The translations under genes and the position numbers were made by a program. From Stutzerimonas chloritidismutans AW-1 (GTDB lineage Bacteria > Pseudomonadota > Gammaproteobacteria > Pseudomonadales > Pseudomonadaceae), in contig NZ_AOFQ01000006.1 of the NCBI RefSeq assembly GCF_000495915.1, positions 62,001-126,000 of the forward strand: DNA of 64,000 bases, written 5' to 3'. Shown here in pieces: positions 34,783-44,099 of this stretch (position 1 is its first letter; every line of letters begins with the position of its first letter). The notes under the pieces were generated by a model. The model was given only the letters and a program-made list of their open reading frames with translations, searched no databases and was not told the DNA's origin.

Positions 34783-34831
34783 TAGTTTACATTCGCGCTC
34801 CCTGAACAAATCCAACACCGGGAGCTTTCAC

Positions 34832-36964
34832 GTGTTTCGCAGAACCAGCCTGTGCTTGTCTATCTCTCTTGCATCCCTTTCCCTCTCGTCCCTGCCGGCC
34901 AATGCGGCAGATGAAGCGACGGAGCTCGAAGCAGTCACGATCAGTGCGACACGGGCCAGAAGCGAAGCGGGCAAGACGCCACAGAAAATCACGGTGATCA
35001 GCCGCGAGCAAATCGAGCAGCAACTGGCGATCACCTCGGACCATGGCGCGATCCTGAGCAACCTGATCCCCTCGTACTCGCCAAGCCGGCAGAAGATGAG
35101 CAGCGCCGGCGAGACCTTTCGCGGCCGCTCGGCACTGATCCTCATCGACGGCGTGCCACAGTCCACGCCGCTTCGGGACAGCCAGCGCGACGGTTATGTG
35201 ATCGACCTGTCGATGGTCGAGCGCATCGAAGTCATCCATGGCGCCAGTGCCGAGCACGGCCTGGGCGCTACCGGCGGCATCATCAACTATGTCACCCGCC
35301 GTCCTGAAAGCGGCGAGCTGCGTCAGCACGCGGGCGTCAGCTTCACCGCGCCGGGCGACTACGAGTCCGAGGGACTGGGCTACAAGCTCGATTACCGGGT
35401 GGAAGGCACCCAGGGTGACCTCGATTACCTCGCCGCCGCCAGTTGGCAGACCCAGGGCATGTTCTACGATGCCAACGGCGATCTGATCGGCGTCGACGAC
35501 ACCCAGGGCGACGTGATGGATTCGACCGGCACCGATCTGCTGCTCAAGCTCGGTTACTGGCTGGACGACAATCAGAACATCGGTTTGATGGTCAATCGCT
35601 ACGAAGTCGAAGGCGAACACGAGTACGTCAACGTGCCGGGTGACGCCGACGCGGAGATACCCGCGACCTCGCGCAAGGGCGACCCGCAGGGCAAGGCACC
35701 GCAGAACGAAGTACTCGCGACCAGCCTGTCCTACAAGCATGCCGATCTCTACGGCAACGAGCTGGGCCTGCAGCTCTATACCCAGCGATTCCGCGGCCGC
35801 TTCGGTGGCGGCACCAATGCCACCTTCCAGGACCCCAGCATCGCGCCGGCGGGAACGCTGTTCGATCAGTCGCAGAACGAGTCGGACAAGATCGGCGGCA
35901 AGCTGACGATCAGCCGCGATGGCATGCTCGACAACCGTCTGATGCTCACCGGCGGACTCGATGTGCTGCAGGACACCACCAGCCAGCAGCTGATCCTCAC
36001 TGATCGGGAATGGGTGCCAGAAACGGTGTTCCGCAACTATGCGCCGTTCCTCCAGGCCGAGATCCGCGCGCTCGACCAGCTGACCTTGCATGCCGGTGTG
36101 CGGCATGAGTTCGCCGATCTCGACGTCGACAGCTTCCGCACCATTGCCTCGACCAAGCCGGTGGGTAGCGTCGATGTGGAAGGCGGCAACCCGACGTTCG
36201 AGGAAACGCTCTACAACGCGGGCTTGGTCTGGCAGATGAATGACTGGGCGCAACTGTTCGCCAACTACTCGGAAGGATTCGGCATGCCGGATGTCGGTCG
36301 CGTGCTGCGGGGCATCGGCACGCCGGGCACCAGCGTCGACAACTTCCTCGACCTGCAACCGGTGGTTACTGAAAACCGCGAGATCGGCCTTCGCCTGAAT
36401 CATGGCCCGTTCGACGCAGAGATCAGTTACTACGAGTCGGATGCCGAACTCGGATCGCGTCTGGACAGCGTGGGCGGGGTCTATCAGGTTCGCCGCGAGC
36501 GCACCGAAATCGATGGCATCGAGTTCACCGGCGGCTGGCAGATCAACAAGGCGCACCGCCTGAAGCTGATGTATGCCCAGGTCAACGGCCAGTCCGACAC
36601 AGACGACGACGGCAAGGTCGATACCGACCTCGATGGCGCGAACATCTCGCCGGATCGTTACGGCATCAGCTGGCAGGCCAACTGGAACGACAAGCTGCAC
36701 AGCCTGCTGCAGGCCAACCACTATGCCAGCCGGGGCTTTGACCAGCCGGGCCTGGATTTCGACGGCTACACCCTGGTCGATGCCTCGCTCGGTTATCGCC
36801 TGCCGGTCGGCGAAGCCCGCCTGGGGATCGAGAACCTGTTCAACGAGGACTATCTGACCTACTACTCGCAGGCCGCCAACACCGGCGCACCCGCAACCCG
36901 CAATGGGCGCGTCTTCAATGGTCGTGGACGGACGTTCACCCTTGGCTATCAGGTCAGCTTCTAA
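34832..36964 (+). CDS. TonB-dependent siderophore receptor
   Basis: This 710-residue outer-membrane receptor has a signal peptide (about 1-25), a TonB-box-like start (LEAVTISATRA), a plug domain (SNLIPSYSPSRQ, FRGRSALILIDGVPQSTPLR, VERIEVIHGASAEHGLGATG) and a 22-strand barrel ending in aromatic residues (TFTLGYQVSF). The plug resembles receptors for hydroxycarboxylate siderophores such as aerobactin or vibrioferrin, but the ligand cannot be fixed by reading. It starts an operon with DUF3649, PepSY and DUF3325 genes and is probably Fur-regulated. No siderophore synthesis genes are present, so it may serve xenosiderophores. Confidence 0.93.
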   Translation: MFRRTSLCLSISLASLSLSSLPANAADEATELEAVTISATRARSEAGKTPQKITVISREQIEQQLAITSDHGAILSNLIPSYSPSRQKMSSAGETFRGRSALILIDGVPQSTPLRDSQRDGYVIDLSMVERIEVIHGASAEHGLGATGGIINYVTRRPESGELRQHAGVSFTAPGDYESEGLGYKLDYRVEGTQGDLDYLAAASWQTQGMFYDANGDLIGVDDTQGDVMDSTGTDLLLKLGYWLDDNQNIGLMVNRYEVEGEHEYVNVPGDADAEIPATSRKGDPQGKAPQNEVLATSLSYKHADLYGNELGLQLYTQRFRGRFGGGTNATFQDPSIAPAGTLFDQSQNESDKIGGKLTISRDGMLDNRLMLTGGLDVLQDTTSQQLILTDREWVPETVFRNYAPFLQAEIRALDQLTLHAGVRHEFADLDVDSFRTIASTKPVGSVDVEGGNPTFEETLYNAGLVWQMNDWAQLFANYSEGFGMPDVGRVLRGIGTPGTSVDNFLDLQPVVTENREIGLRLNHGPFDAEISYYESDAELGSRLDSVGGVYQVRRERTEIDGIEFTGGWQINKAHRLKLMYAQVNGQSDTDDDGKVDTDLDGANISPDRYGISWQANWNDKLHSLLQANHYASRGFDQPGLDFDGYTLVDASLGYRLPVGEARLGIENLFNEDYLTYYSQAANTGAPATRNGRVFNGRGRTFTLGYQVSF

Positions 36965-36967
36965 GAC

Positions 36968-37318
36968 ATGCACTCAGCGGCCAAACAGGGGCGGCAACAG
37001 CACCAAATGGACTGGCGCCACTACGCCAGTCTCGCGCTGCGGGTTCTTGCGGGCATCGGCGGCGGCTTCGCCTGTACCGTAGCGCTGGCTTCGGCCAGCG
37101 CCCGGTTGTTGGTGCAGCTAATCGGGCTGGCCGGTCACGAGGCGGTGCTGATCGCCTGCATGCTGGGTTTCGTCATCTACCTCGGCCTGCTGCTCTGGGC
37201 GTTCGTCGAACCACGGCTGTGGCGTCTCTGCCTGCTATTGCTGCTAGGCATCGCCAGCGACCTGGCGCTGCAGTTCGGCCCGCTGGCAGCGCGGCCGCTT
37301 ATCGCTGGTGCAGGTTGA
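36968..37318 (+). CDS. DUF3649 small membrane protein
   Basis: This 116-residue protein has three or so hydrophobic segments (LALRVLAGIGGGFACTVALA, a middle helix and LWRLCLLLLLGIASDLALQF). Its place between a siderophore receptor and a PepSY gene matches DUF3649 iron-uptake-associated proteins. It starts three bases after the receptor stop and ends two bases before the PepSY start. The start codon is uncertain (ATG 36968 or 37007). The function is unknown; inner-membrane support of siderophore iron release is inferred. Confidence 0.8.
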   Translation: MHSAAKQGRQQHQMDWRHYASLALRVLAGIGGGFACTVALASASARLLVQLIGLAGHEAVLIACMLGFVIYLGLLLWAFVEPRLWRLCLLLLLGIASDLALQFGPLAARPLIAGAG

Positions 37319-37320
37319 CG

Positions 37321-38838
37321 ATGCCCGGGAACGGATTTCGTGCTTCGCTGAGCTGGCTGCACACCTGGACCGGCGTGCTGCTCGGCGGCCTGCTGCTGGC
37401 GGTTTTCTGGTCCGGCAGCCTGGTGGTCTTCGATCGCGAGATCGACCGCTGGATGCTGCCTTCGACGCGGCTCGGCTCACCACCTGTCGATCTTTCCCTG
37501 GATCGCCTGGTCGTGCCGCATGCCCAGCGGCTGGCCGGCACGGCGGCGCGCTGGAGCATCACTCTGCCCAGCGAGCGCACACCGGTCATCCAGTTGGAGT
37601 TCCCGAATGCCGAGGGCGTATCGACGCGCCGCTTCATCGATCCTGCCAGCGGCGAGCTGCTACCGGACCATGGCAGCTGGGCAGCCACCGGGTTCCTCTT
37701 TCCGTTCCACTACAGCCTGCATCTGCGCTGGCGCAATGTCGGCTACTGGCTGCTGGGCATCGCCGGCATGGGCATGCTGCTGTTGCTGGTGTCCGGCGTG
37801 GTGATCCATCGCAAGATTATTCGCGAGTTCTTCACCTTCAGGCCACACAAGAGCACGCAACGCGCCACGCTGGATCTGCACAACCTGACCGGCGTCGTCG
37901 CATTTCCGTTTCATTTTCTGATCAGCCTATCCGGTCTGATCATCTTCTTTGCCATCTACTTTCCGACGGTCATCGAACGAATCTACCCGGGCAATCCGGC
38001 TGCCTTCAGCACCGAGGCATTCGGCAACTACACACGGCAGGCATCCACCGAGCCCGCGACGCTGGCCTCACTGGACGCCATGCGCGACCGTGCACGCGGA
38101 GCCTGGGGTGATGAGCCCTACATGCTGCGGGTATGGCACCCCGGAGACGCCCAGGCATACGTGGAGGTTCGCCGTAGCTTTGCCCGCGAGGTGACCATGA
38201 ACGTCGATCGCATGACCTTCGACGGCAGCAGTGGAGCCCTCCTGCTCGATCACCGGACCGGGCCGGTAGCCGCCATCCAGCGATTCTTCAGCGGCCTGCA
38301 TTTCGTTCAGTTCGAACACTGGACGCTGCGCTGGCTGTATTTTCTGGGCGGGTTGTCCGGCTGGATAATGATCGCCACCGGCCTGCTGTTCTGGACCGGC
38401 GCCCGCCGCGCCCGACACCAGCGGCAGGGGCATACCGGCGCGCACCTGCTGGATGCGATCTGTGTTTGCAGCTGCAGCGGTCTGATCCTCGCCACGCTTG
38501 GCTTCTTCATCGCCAATCGCGCGTTGCCGGCCGACGTCGGCCGCTTCGAGATAGACCGCGCCGCCCTTGAGGGCTGGGCGTTCTTTCTGGTCTGGGCGTC
38601 GACTCTGGCCCATGCGCTGATCCGTGGCGCGGGTGCCTGGCACGGACAATTGCTGGCCATCGGCGTCGCCGCACCGGCAGCGGTGCTGCTGAACTGGCTG
38701 ACCACCGGCGATCATCTGCTGCACAGCCTCCAGCAAGGGCGCTATGCGGTTGCCGGCATGGACCTGTTGCTCATGTTGCTGGCGCTTCTGGCGCTGGCTG
38801 CAGCACGACGCCTGAACCGGCGCATTACCAATGCCTGA
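37321..38838 (+). CDS. PepSY-associated membrane protein (siderophore reductase-like)
   Basis: This 505-residue inner-membrane protein begins MPGNGFRASLSWLHTWTGVL, the helix-1 motif of PepSY_TM proteins. Conserved histidines lie in helices (SWLHTWTG, FPFHYSLHL, LDLHNLTGVVAFPFHFLI, FSGLHFVQF), suggesting haem or metal binding. Related proteins reduce ferric siderophores at the periplasmic face. It overlaps the DUF3325 gene by 8 bases. The reductase role is inferred from family and context. Confidence 0.88.
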   Translation: MPGNGFRASLSWLHTWTGVLLGGLLLAVFWSGSLVVFDREIDRWMLPSTRLGSPPVDLSLDRLVVPHAQRLAGTAARWSITLPSERTPVIQLEFPNAEGVSTRRFIDPASGELLPDHGSWAATGFLFPFHYSLHLRWRNVGYWLLGIAGMGMLLLLVSGVVIHRKIIREFFTFRPHKSTQRATLDLHNLTGVVAFPFHFLISLSGLIIFFAIYFPTVIERIYPGNPAAFSTEAFGNYTRQASTEPATLASLDAMRDRARGAWGDEPYMLRVWHPGDAQAYVEVRRSFAREVTMNVDRMTFDGSSGALLLDHRTGPVAAIQRFFSGLHFVQFEHWTLRWLYFLGGLSGWIMIATGLLFWTGARRARHQRQGHTGAHLLDAICVCSCSGLILATLGFFIANRALPADVGRFEIDRAALEGWAFFLVWASTLAHALIRGAGAWHGQLLAIGVAAPAAVLLNWLTTGDHLLHSLQQGRYAVAGMDLLLMLLALLALAAARRLNRRITNA

Positions 38839-39133
38839 AGTCACGCAGTTGGGCGTCTTTATCCTGTGCTATCTGGCGTTCGCCCAGCTCGCGCTGCTGC
38901 AGCAATCTCATCGCCAGAAGGTCTGGCGATCAGCTGCACCTGCGCCCGCACGCGAGCGATGGCTACGCCGCAGCGTCGCCACGATTTCCTGCGCTGGCGC
39001 GCCCACGGCCCTGATGACGGTGGAGGGGCCAGGCTTTGCTGTACTGCTCTGGTTCTTGCTGATGGCGGCCGCCGCTATAGCGGTCACCCTTACCCTCACC
39101 TGGCGACCGGGCTTGCTGCGCTGGCTACCCTGA
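38831..39133 (+). CDS. DUF3325 small membrane protein
   Basis: This 100-residue protein has an N-terminal helix (LGVFILCYLAFAQLALLQQS) and a C-terminal pair of hydrophobic stretches ending WRPGLLRWLP. It matches DUF3325, which commonly ends receptor-DUF3649-PepSY operons. It overlaps the PepSY stop by 8 bases, indicating coupling. The function is unknown. Confidence 0.8.
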   Translation: MPEVTQLGVFILCYLAFAQLALLQQSHRQKVWRSAAPAPARERWLRRSVATISCAGAPTALMTVEGPGFAVLLWFLLMAAAAIAVTLTLTWRPGLLRWLP

Positions 39134-39221
39134 TTCGGGGGTCGCGCCGCGGACGGCGACACGCTAGCCTGCAAGGACGTGGAGCGTATTGCCGCTCTGC
39201 CGATCGCCTGGAGCTTGCAGC

Positions 39222-39989
39222 ATGCCCACTCGATGGATTGCGATAGTCGTCGGCCTGGCACTCATGGGCAATTGCCAGGCCGATGAGCTGCGCTTCGTAA
39301 CCGAGGACTTCCCGCCGTTCAGCTATGCCACGACGGCCACCGGCACCGAGGACCGTGCAGCCGGGCCTTTCGTCGAGATCGTTGCAGCCGTCTGCGCGCG
39401 ACTTCGGATCGACTGTCCGGTGCAGCTGCTGCCCTGGCGACGCGCACTGGCGCTGGCCGAGGACGGTGAAGCGCAGGGGATCTTCACCGTGATCCGCTCA
39501 CCGGATCGCGAGCGCGCGTTTCACCTCACTCGCATGCTGGTCACCTCCCGCTATGGGGTCTATGCGCGTTCGGCGAGCCGCTTCGTCTTCCATCGCCCCG
39601 AGGACCTGGCCGGACGCAGCGTCGCCGTGTACGGGCCCTCCGGAACCTCCTTCGTGCTCGGCCAGCATCTGGCCGAGGTCGGCGACGTGACGCTGATCCT
39701 GGAGGCGGATAACCGGCGGCTGCTGCGCATGCTGGAGGCCGGCAGGTTCGGCGAACAGGGCGTCGCCGTGGTCAATCAGGACGTCGCCTGGCACCTGATC
39801 GATCAGGAGGGGCATTCCGACATTCACGAGGCGGGTGAGCTGCAACCTGTTTCCTACGCGATCGGCCTTTCCCGCGCCGCGGTCGGCGAAGCCGAATTCG
39901 AACGTTTCAACGACGCGCTCGAAGCGCTGATCGCCGACGGCAGCGTTGCGGCCATTCTACGGCGCCATGGCCTGGAGCCCGCGTTCTAG
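39222..39989 (+). CDS. Orphan family-3 solute-binding protein near the siderophore operon, copy B
   Basis: The product (255 residues; ATG 39222, GGAG 8 bases upstream) has a signal peptide (MPTRWIAIVVGLALMGNCQA) and an SBP_bac_3 domain: LRFVTEDFPPFSYAT, AGPFVEIVAAVCARL, RMLVTSRYGVYAR, VYGPSGTSFVL and NQDVAWHLIDQE. It shares these blocks and its C-terminal ILRRHGLEPAF form with copy A at 33272-34051. No transport partners adjoin. It follows DUF3325 by 88 bases and may be cotranscribed. Confidence 0.86.
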   Translation: MPTRWIAIVVGLALMGNCQADELRFVTEDFPPFSYATTATGTEDRAAGPFVEIVAAVCARLRIDCPVQLLPWRRALALAEDGEAQGIFTVIRSPDRERAFHLTRMLVTSRYGVYARSASRFVFHRPEDLAGRSVAVYGPSGTSFVLGQHLAEVGDVTLILEADNRRLLRMLEAGRFGEQGVAVVNQDVAWHLIDQEGHSDIHEAGELQPVSYAIGLSRAAVGEAEFERFNDALEALIADGSVAAILRRHGLEPAF

Positions 39990-40145
39990 CACCGGCGCTA
40001 TCGGTCAATCGACACCCAACCCATCTTTTCGCTGAATCATTCGGCGCTTCGGGCCGTCTACCCCAGAGGCAGCGTTCGGGCTCTCCGGAGGTTTCGCCGC
40101 GTACAACCCGCTCATCACCCATTCGCAAAGGGAGGCTGACCGCCC

Positions 40146-42203
40146 ATGGACGCCGCCAAGAAAATGCCCAAGGCCATCATCCTGTTCCCCGTGTTCATTC
40201 CAGCCGTGATCGTCACGCTGCTGCTGGTGATCGGGACCATCAGCAATCCGGAGCTGGCCGGTGAGGTGTTCAGCTCGACGCTGGCGTTCATCACGACCAA
40301 CTTCGGCTGGTTCTACATGCTCTCGGTAGCCTTTTTCCTGGTGTTCATCGTCGGCATCGCGATGACGCCCTGGGGCAGCATCAAGCTGGGCCCGGACCAC
40401 GCCGAGCCGCAGTACAGCTTCCCGGCCTGGTTCGCCATGCTCTTTTCCGCCGGCTACGGCATTGCCCTGCTGTTCTTCGGCGTGGCCGAACCCGTACTGC
40501 ACTACGCCTCGCCGCCCGCCGGTGCGGGGGAAACCGTCGACGCGGCCAAGCAGGCCATGCAGATCGCCTTCTTCCACTGGGGCTTTCATATCTGGGCCAT
40601 CTACGGACTGACCGGTCTGGTGCTGGCGTACTTCTCGTTCCGCCACGGCCTGCCGCTGTCGATGCGCTCGGCGCTGTACCCGATCATCGGCGAACGCATC
40701 TACGGGCCGATCGGCCATGTGGTGGATGTCTTCGCGATTCTCGGCACGCTGTTCGGCATCGCCACCACGCTGGGCCTGTCCGTCACCCAGATCAACGCGG
40801 GCATCAACTACCTCTGGCCGTCGATACCGATCAGCATCAACGTGCAGATCATCGCCATCGCGATCATCACCGGCCTGGCGATCTGCTCGGTGGTCGCCGG
40901 CCTCGACAAGGGCGTGAAAAACCTGTCGCTGTTGAACATGATCCTGGCGATCGGCCTGATGCTCTTCGTGTTTCTGGTCGGGCCTACCATTTTCATCCTC
41001 GAAACGTTTCTGCAGAACACCGGCAGCTATCTGAACAACATCATCGAGCGCACCTTCAACCTGCAGGCCTACAGCCGCAGCGACTGGATCGGCAACTGGA
41101 CGCTGTTCATCTTCGGCTGGACCATCGCCTGGTCGCCCTTCGTCGGCCTGTTTATCGCCAAGATCAGCCGCGGCAGGACCATTCGCCAGTTCGTCTTCGG
41201 CGTGATGTTCGTACCGACCATCTTCACCTTCCTCTGGTTTTCGGTATTCGGCGACACCGCGCTGCACATGATCATGGTCGAAGGCTACACCTCGCTGATC
41301 TCGGATGTGCAGGCGGACAACGCCATCGCGCTGTTCAAACTGTTCGAACTGCTACCGATGACGTCCATCGCCTCGTTCCTGGCGGTGGTTCTGATCATCA
41401 CCTTCTTCGTTACCTCGTCGGACTCCGGCTCGCTGGTCATCGACTCGCTGGCCGCCGGCGGCGCGCTGCACACGCCGGTCTGGCAGCGTGTGTTCTGGGC
41501 CAGCATCGAGGGCGTAGTTGCGTCCGCCCTGCTCCTCGCCGGCGGCCTCAGCGCGCTGCAGACGATGACCATCGCCAGCGCGCTGCCCTTCGCAATCATC
41601 ATGATGATCGCCGCGCTGGGCATGTGGCGCGCTCTGGTGATCGAAGGCCACCACGAAACCAGCCTGCAAAGCCACATGCAGGGCAGCCGGCTGGCGAGCA
41701 ACGCCGGTCCCGGCCTGTGGAAGAAGCGCCTGGCGGGGATGGTCAGCTTTCCCAGCAGGGAACAGGTCGACGACTTCATGAACACCACGGTGCTCAAGGC
41801 GATGCGCCGCGTGCAGCGCGAACTCAGTGGTCAGGAATGGGCTGCTGAAGTGCACACCGATGAAGCCCACTCGCGGCTCTACCTGGAGGTCATCAAGGAC
41901 GACCAGGTGGACTTCATCTACGAGATCCGTGCGGTCGGTTACGCCATGCCGGCGTTCGCGCTGACCGAAGGGCCGGAGGCCGACGAGCAGTACTACCGTG
42001 CCGAGGTGTTCCTGCGCCGCGGCGGCCAGCATTACGACGTCTACGGATACGACCAGGCGGACATCATCAGCGACATACTCGATCAGTTCGAAAAGTACCT
42101 GCACTTCTTGCACATCTCGCCGGGCAGCTTGCCGTGGAAGATGGCCGAGCACGACGAAATGCTCTCCGACGACCAAAACACGCCCAAGCCGGAAGCGAGC
42201 TGA
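40146..42203 (+). CDS. betT: BCCT family transporter, BetT-like
   Basis: This 685-residue protein has about 12 membrane helices and the BCCT signature FFHWGFHIWAIYGLTGLVLA, with the glycine-rich GAGETVDA and TLFGIATTLGLSVTQINAG segments. A long cytoplasmic C-terminal tail of about 160 residues follows the last helix (from about residue 510), as in BetT choline transporters where it senses osmolarity. Choline or another quaternary amine is the likely substrate; no betAB/betI genes are adjacent. GGGAGG lies 10 bases before the ATG. Confidence 0.88.
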   Translation: MDAAKKMPKAIILFPVFIPAVIVTLLLVIGTISNPELAGEVFSSTLAFITTNFGWFYMLSVAFFLVFIVGIAMTPWGSIKLGPDHAEPQYSFPAWFAMLFSAGYGIALLFFGVAEPVLHYASPPAGAGETVDAAKQAMQIAFFHWGFHIWAIYGLTGLVLAYFSFRHGLPLSMRSALYPIIGERIYGPIGHVVDVFAILGTLFGIATTLGLSVTQINAGINYLWPSIPISINVQIIAIAIITGLAICSVVAGLDKGVKNLSLLNMILAIGLMLFVFLVGPTIFILETFLQNTGSYLNNIIERTFNLQAYSRSDWIGNWTLFIFGWTIAWSPFVGLFIAKISRGRTIRQFVFGVMFVPTIFTFLWFSVFGDTALHMIMVEGYTSLISDVQADNAIALFKLFELLPMTSIASFLAVVLIITFFVTSSDSGSLVIDSLAAGGALHTPVWQRVFWASIEGVVASALLLAGGLSALQTMTIASALPFAIIMMIAALGMWRALVIEGHHETSLQSHMQGSRLASNAGPGLWKKRLAGMVSFPSREQVDDFMNTTVLKAMRRVQRELSGQEWAAEVHTDEAHSRLYLEVIKDDQVDFIYEIRAVGYAMPAFALTEGPEADEQYYRAEVFLRRGGQHYDVYGYDQADIISDILDQFEKYLHFLHISPGSLPWKMAEHDEMLSDDQNTPKPEAS

Positions 42204-42294
42204 GAACCTGGCCGCTTCGGGCCGCACGGAAGCGGACCGAGCCTGCCGTTTACGCAAGGCACCGGAGTGTGCCTGCGCGTACAGCGCCGATTTC

Positions 42295-42306
42295 ATCTAT
42301 ATAGAT
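42295..42306. repeat. 12-bp perfect palindrome ATCTATATAGAT
   Basis: This palindrome lies in the 289-base gene-free stretch between the BCCT gene and the amino acid transporter operon, 198 bases before the latter. It is locally AT-rich; role unknown. Confidence 0.5.
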
Positions 42307-42332
42307 AGGGGCGCATCGGCGGACAGCGAAAC

Positions 42333-42348
42333 GTGACCGATTGGTCAC
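42333..42348. promoter_or_regulatory. 16-bp dyad upstream of the amino acid ABC operon
   Basis: GTGACC-GATT-GGTCAC is a perfect 6-4-6 inverted repeat, 145 bases before the ATPase start codon. Its form suits a dimeric repressor of the TetR or GntR kind. No regulator gene is adjacent, so the binder is unknown. Confidence 0.5.
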
Positions 42349-42492
42349 ACCGCTCAACGCCGCATCGCGCTTGGCGCATGCCGCATCGCATGCTAGGTTT
42401 GCGCCTCGCCAGGACGGCGAGCAGTTCGCGCGGAGCGCACCATCAGATATCTAGACCATGGCGGCCTTCGCCGGTCTGTAAGAGGACCCCTC

Positions 42493-43266
42493 ATGGCCGA
42501 GGCCATCCCTGCACTGGAAATCCGCAATCTGCACAAGCGCTACGGCGATCTGGAAGTTCTCAAAGGCATTTCGCTGACCGCCCGCGATGGCGATGTGATT
42601 TCCATCCTCGGCTCTTCAGGCTCCGGAAAATCCACCTTTCTGCGCTGCATCAACCTGCTGGAAAACCCCCACGAGGGCGAGATTCTGGTGGCCGGCGAGC
42701 AGCTCAAGCTCAAGCGCGACAAGCAGGGCGACCTGGTCGCCGCCGACGGCAAGCAGCTCAATCGGATTCGCAGCGAACTGGGTTTCGTGTTCCAGAACTT
42801 CAACCTCTGGCCGCACATGACCATCCTCGACAACATCATCGAGGCACCGCGCCGCGTGCTCGGCCAGAGCAAGGCCGAAGCCACCGAGGTGGCAGAGGCG
42901 CTGTTGGCCAAGGTCGGCATCGCCGACAAGCGCCACGTCTATCCCAATCAGCTGTCCGGCGGTCAACAGCAGCGCGCGGCCATTGCGCGGACGCTGGCGA
43001 TGCAGCCAAAAGTGATCCTCTTCGACGAGCCCACCTCGGCGCTCGATCCGGAAATGGTACAAGAAGTGCTTGCAGTGATCCGGTCGCTCGCCGAAGAAGG
43101 CCGCACCATGCTGCTCGTCACCCATGAGATGAATTTCGCCAAGCAGGTATCCAGCGAAGTGGTATTCCTCCACCAGGGCCTGGTCGAGGAGCAAGGAACG
43201 CCCGAGCAGGTATTTGACAATCCTCAATCGGCGCGCTGTAAACAATTCATGTCCAGCCATCGCTAA
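42493..43266 (+). CDS. Polar amino acid ABC transporter ATP-binding protein (HisP type)
   Basis: This 257-residue ATPase has Walker [19 protein letters not shown], the Q-loop [14 protein letters not shown], the signature [17 protein letters not shown], Walker [16 protein letters not shown] and the H-loop [11 protein letters not shown]. The sequence is HisP/AotP-like. It opens an ATPase-binding protein-permease-permease operon. AGAGGACC precedes the ATG. Confidence 0.92.
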   Translation: MAEAIPALEIRNLHKRYGDLEVLKGISLTARDGDVISILGSSGSGKSTFLRCINLLENPHEGEILVAGEQLKLKRDKQGDLVAADGKQLNRIRSELGFVFQNFNLWPHMTILDNIIEAPRRVLGQSKAEATEVAEALLAKVGIADKRHVYPNQLSGGQQQRAAIARTLAMQPKVILFDEPTSALDPEMVQEVLAVIRSLAEEGRTMLLVTHEMNFAKQVSSEVVFLHQGLVEEQGTPEQVFDNPQSARCKQFMSSHR

Positions 43267-43280
43267 TGGAGCAACACCGC

Positions 43281-44036
43281 ATGAAGAGCTATAAGAAGAT
43301 CCTGCTGACCGCTGCTGCATCGTTGATCATCGGCACCCAGGCATTCGCCGCGGAAAAACTACGGATTGGTACCGAAGGCGCCTACCCGCCCTTCAACCTG
43401 ATCGATGCCAGCGGCAAGGTGGTCGGTTTCGACCTCGACATCGCCCATGCCCTCTGCGCCAAGATGCAGACCGAGTGCGAAGTGGTCACCTCGGACTGGG
43501 ACGGCATCATCCCGGCGCTGAACGCCGGCAAGTTCGACTTCCTCGCCGCCTCGATGTCGGTGACCGAAGAGCGCAAGAACGCCGTCGATTTCACCGACCA
43601 CTACTACACCAACAAGCTGCAGTTCGTGGCGCCCAAGTCCACCGACTTCAAGACCGACAAGGACTACCTGGACGGCAAGGTCATCGGCGCCCAGCGCGCG
43701 ACCATCGCCGGTACCTGGCTGGAAGACAACCTGGACGGCGTGGTCGACATCAAGCTCTACGACACTCAAGAAAACGCCTATCTGGACCTGGCCTCCGGCC
43801 GCGTCGACGGCATCCTGGCCGACACCTTCGTGCAGTGGGAATGGCTCAAGAGCGATGCTGGCAAGGGCTTCGAGTTCAAGGGCGAACCGGTATTCGATGA
43901 TGACAAGATCGCCATCGCCGTGCGCAAGGGCAACGACGAGCTGCGTGAGAAGCTGAACAAGGCGCTGGCCGAGATCATCGCTGACGGCACCTACAAGCAG
44001 ATCAACGACAAGTACTTCCCGTTCAGCATTTACTGA
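43281..44036 (+). CDS. Polar (basic) amino acid-binding periplasmic protein
   Basis: The 251-residue precursor has a signal peptide (KKILLTAAASLIIGTQAFAA) and an SBP_bac_3 domain: LRIGTEGAYPPFNLIDASGK, GFDLDIAHALCAKM, WDGIIPALNAGKFDFLAASM and SVTEERKNAVDFTDHYY. These blocks are typical of lysine/arginine/ornithine or octopine-type binding proteins. ATG 43281 is favoured by GGAG 9 bases upstream over an in-frame ATG at 43266. A strong hairpin follows before the permease genes. Confidence 0.92.
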   Translation: MKSYKKILLTAAASLIIGTQAFAAEKLRIGTEGAYPPFNLIDASGKVVGFDLDIAHALCAKMQTECEVVTSDWDGIIPALNAGKFDFLAASMSVTEERKNAVDFTDHYYTNKLQFVAPKSTDFKTDKDYLDGKVIGAQRATIAGTWLEDNLDGVVDIKLYDTQENAYLDLASGRVDGILADTFVQWEWLKSDAGKGFEFKGEPVFDDDKIAIAVRKGNDELREKLNKALAEIIADGTYKQINDKYFPFSIY

Positions 44037-44046
44037 TCCAACCGAG

Positions 44047-44086
44047 CCGAAGCCCGGTCGCCTGAAACTGGCCGACCGGGCTTCGG
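44047..44086 (+). terminator. Strong intercistronic hairpin after the amino acid-binding protein
   Basis: CCGAAGCCCGGTCG (44047-44060) and CGACCGGGCTTCGG (44073-44086) form a perfect 14-bp stem with a 12-base loop, then TGTTT. It probably protects or partly terminates the transcript so that the binding protein exceeds the permeases. Confidence 0.65.
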
Positions 44087-44099
44087 TGTTTGAGCTTCT

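Noticed and set aside
34787..36973. A 728-codon open frame on the minus strand opposite the TonB receptor
   Set aside because: It mirrors the codon phase of the receptor gene; GC-rich codons leave few antisense stops. No signal, motif or ribosome binding site supports it.
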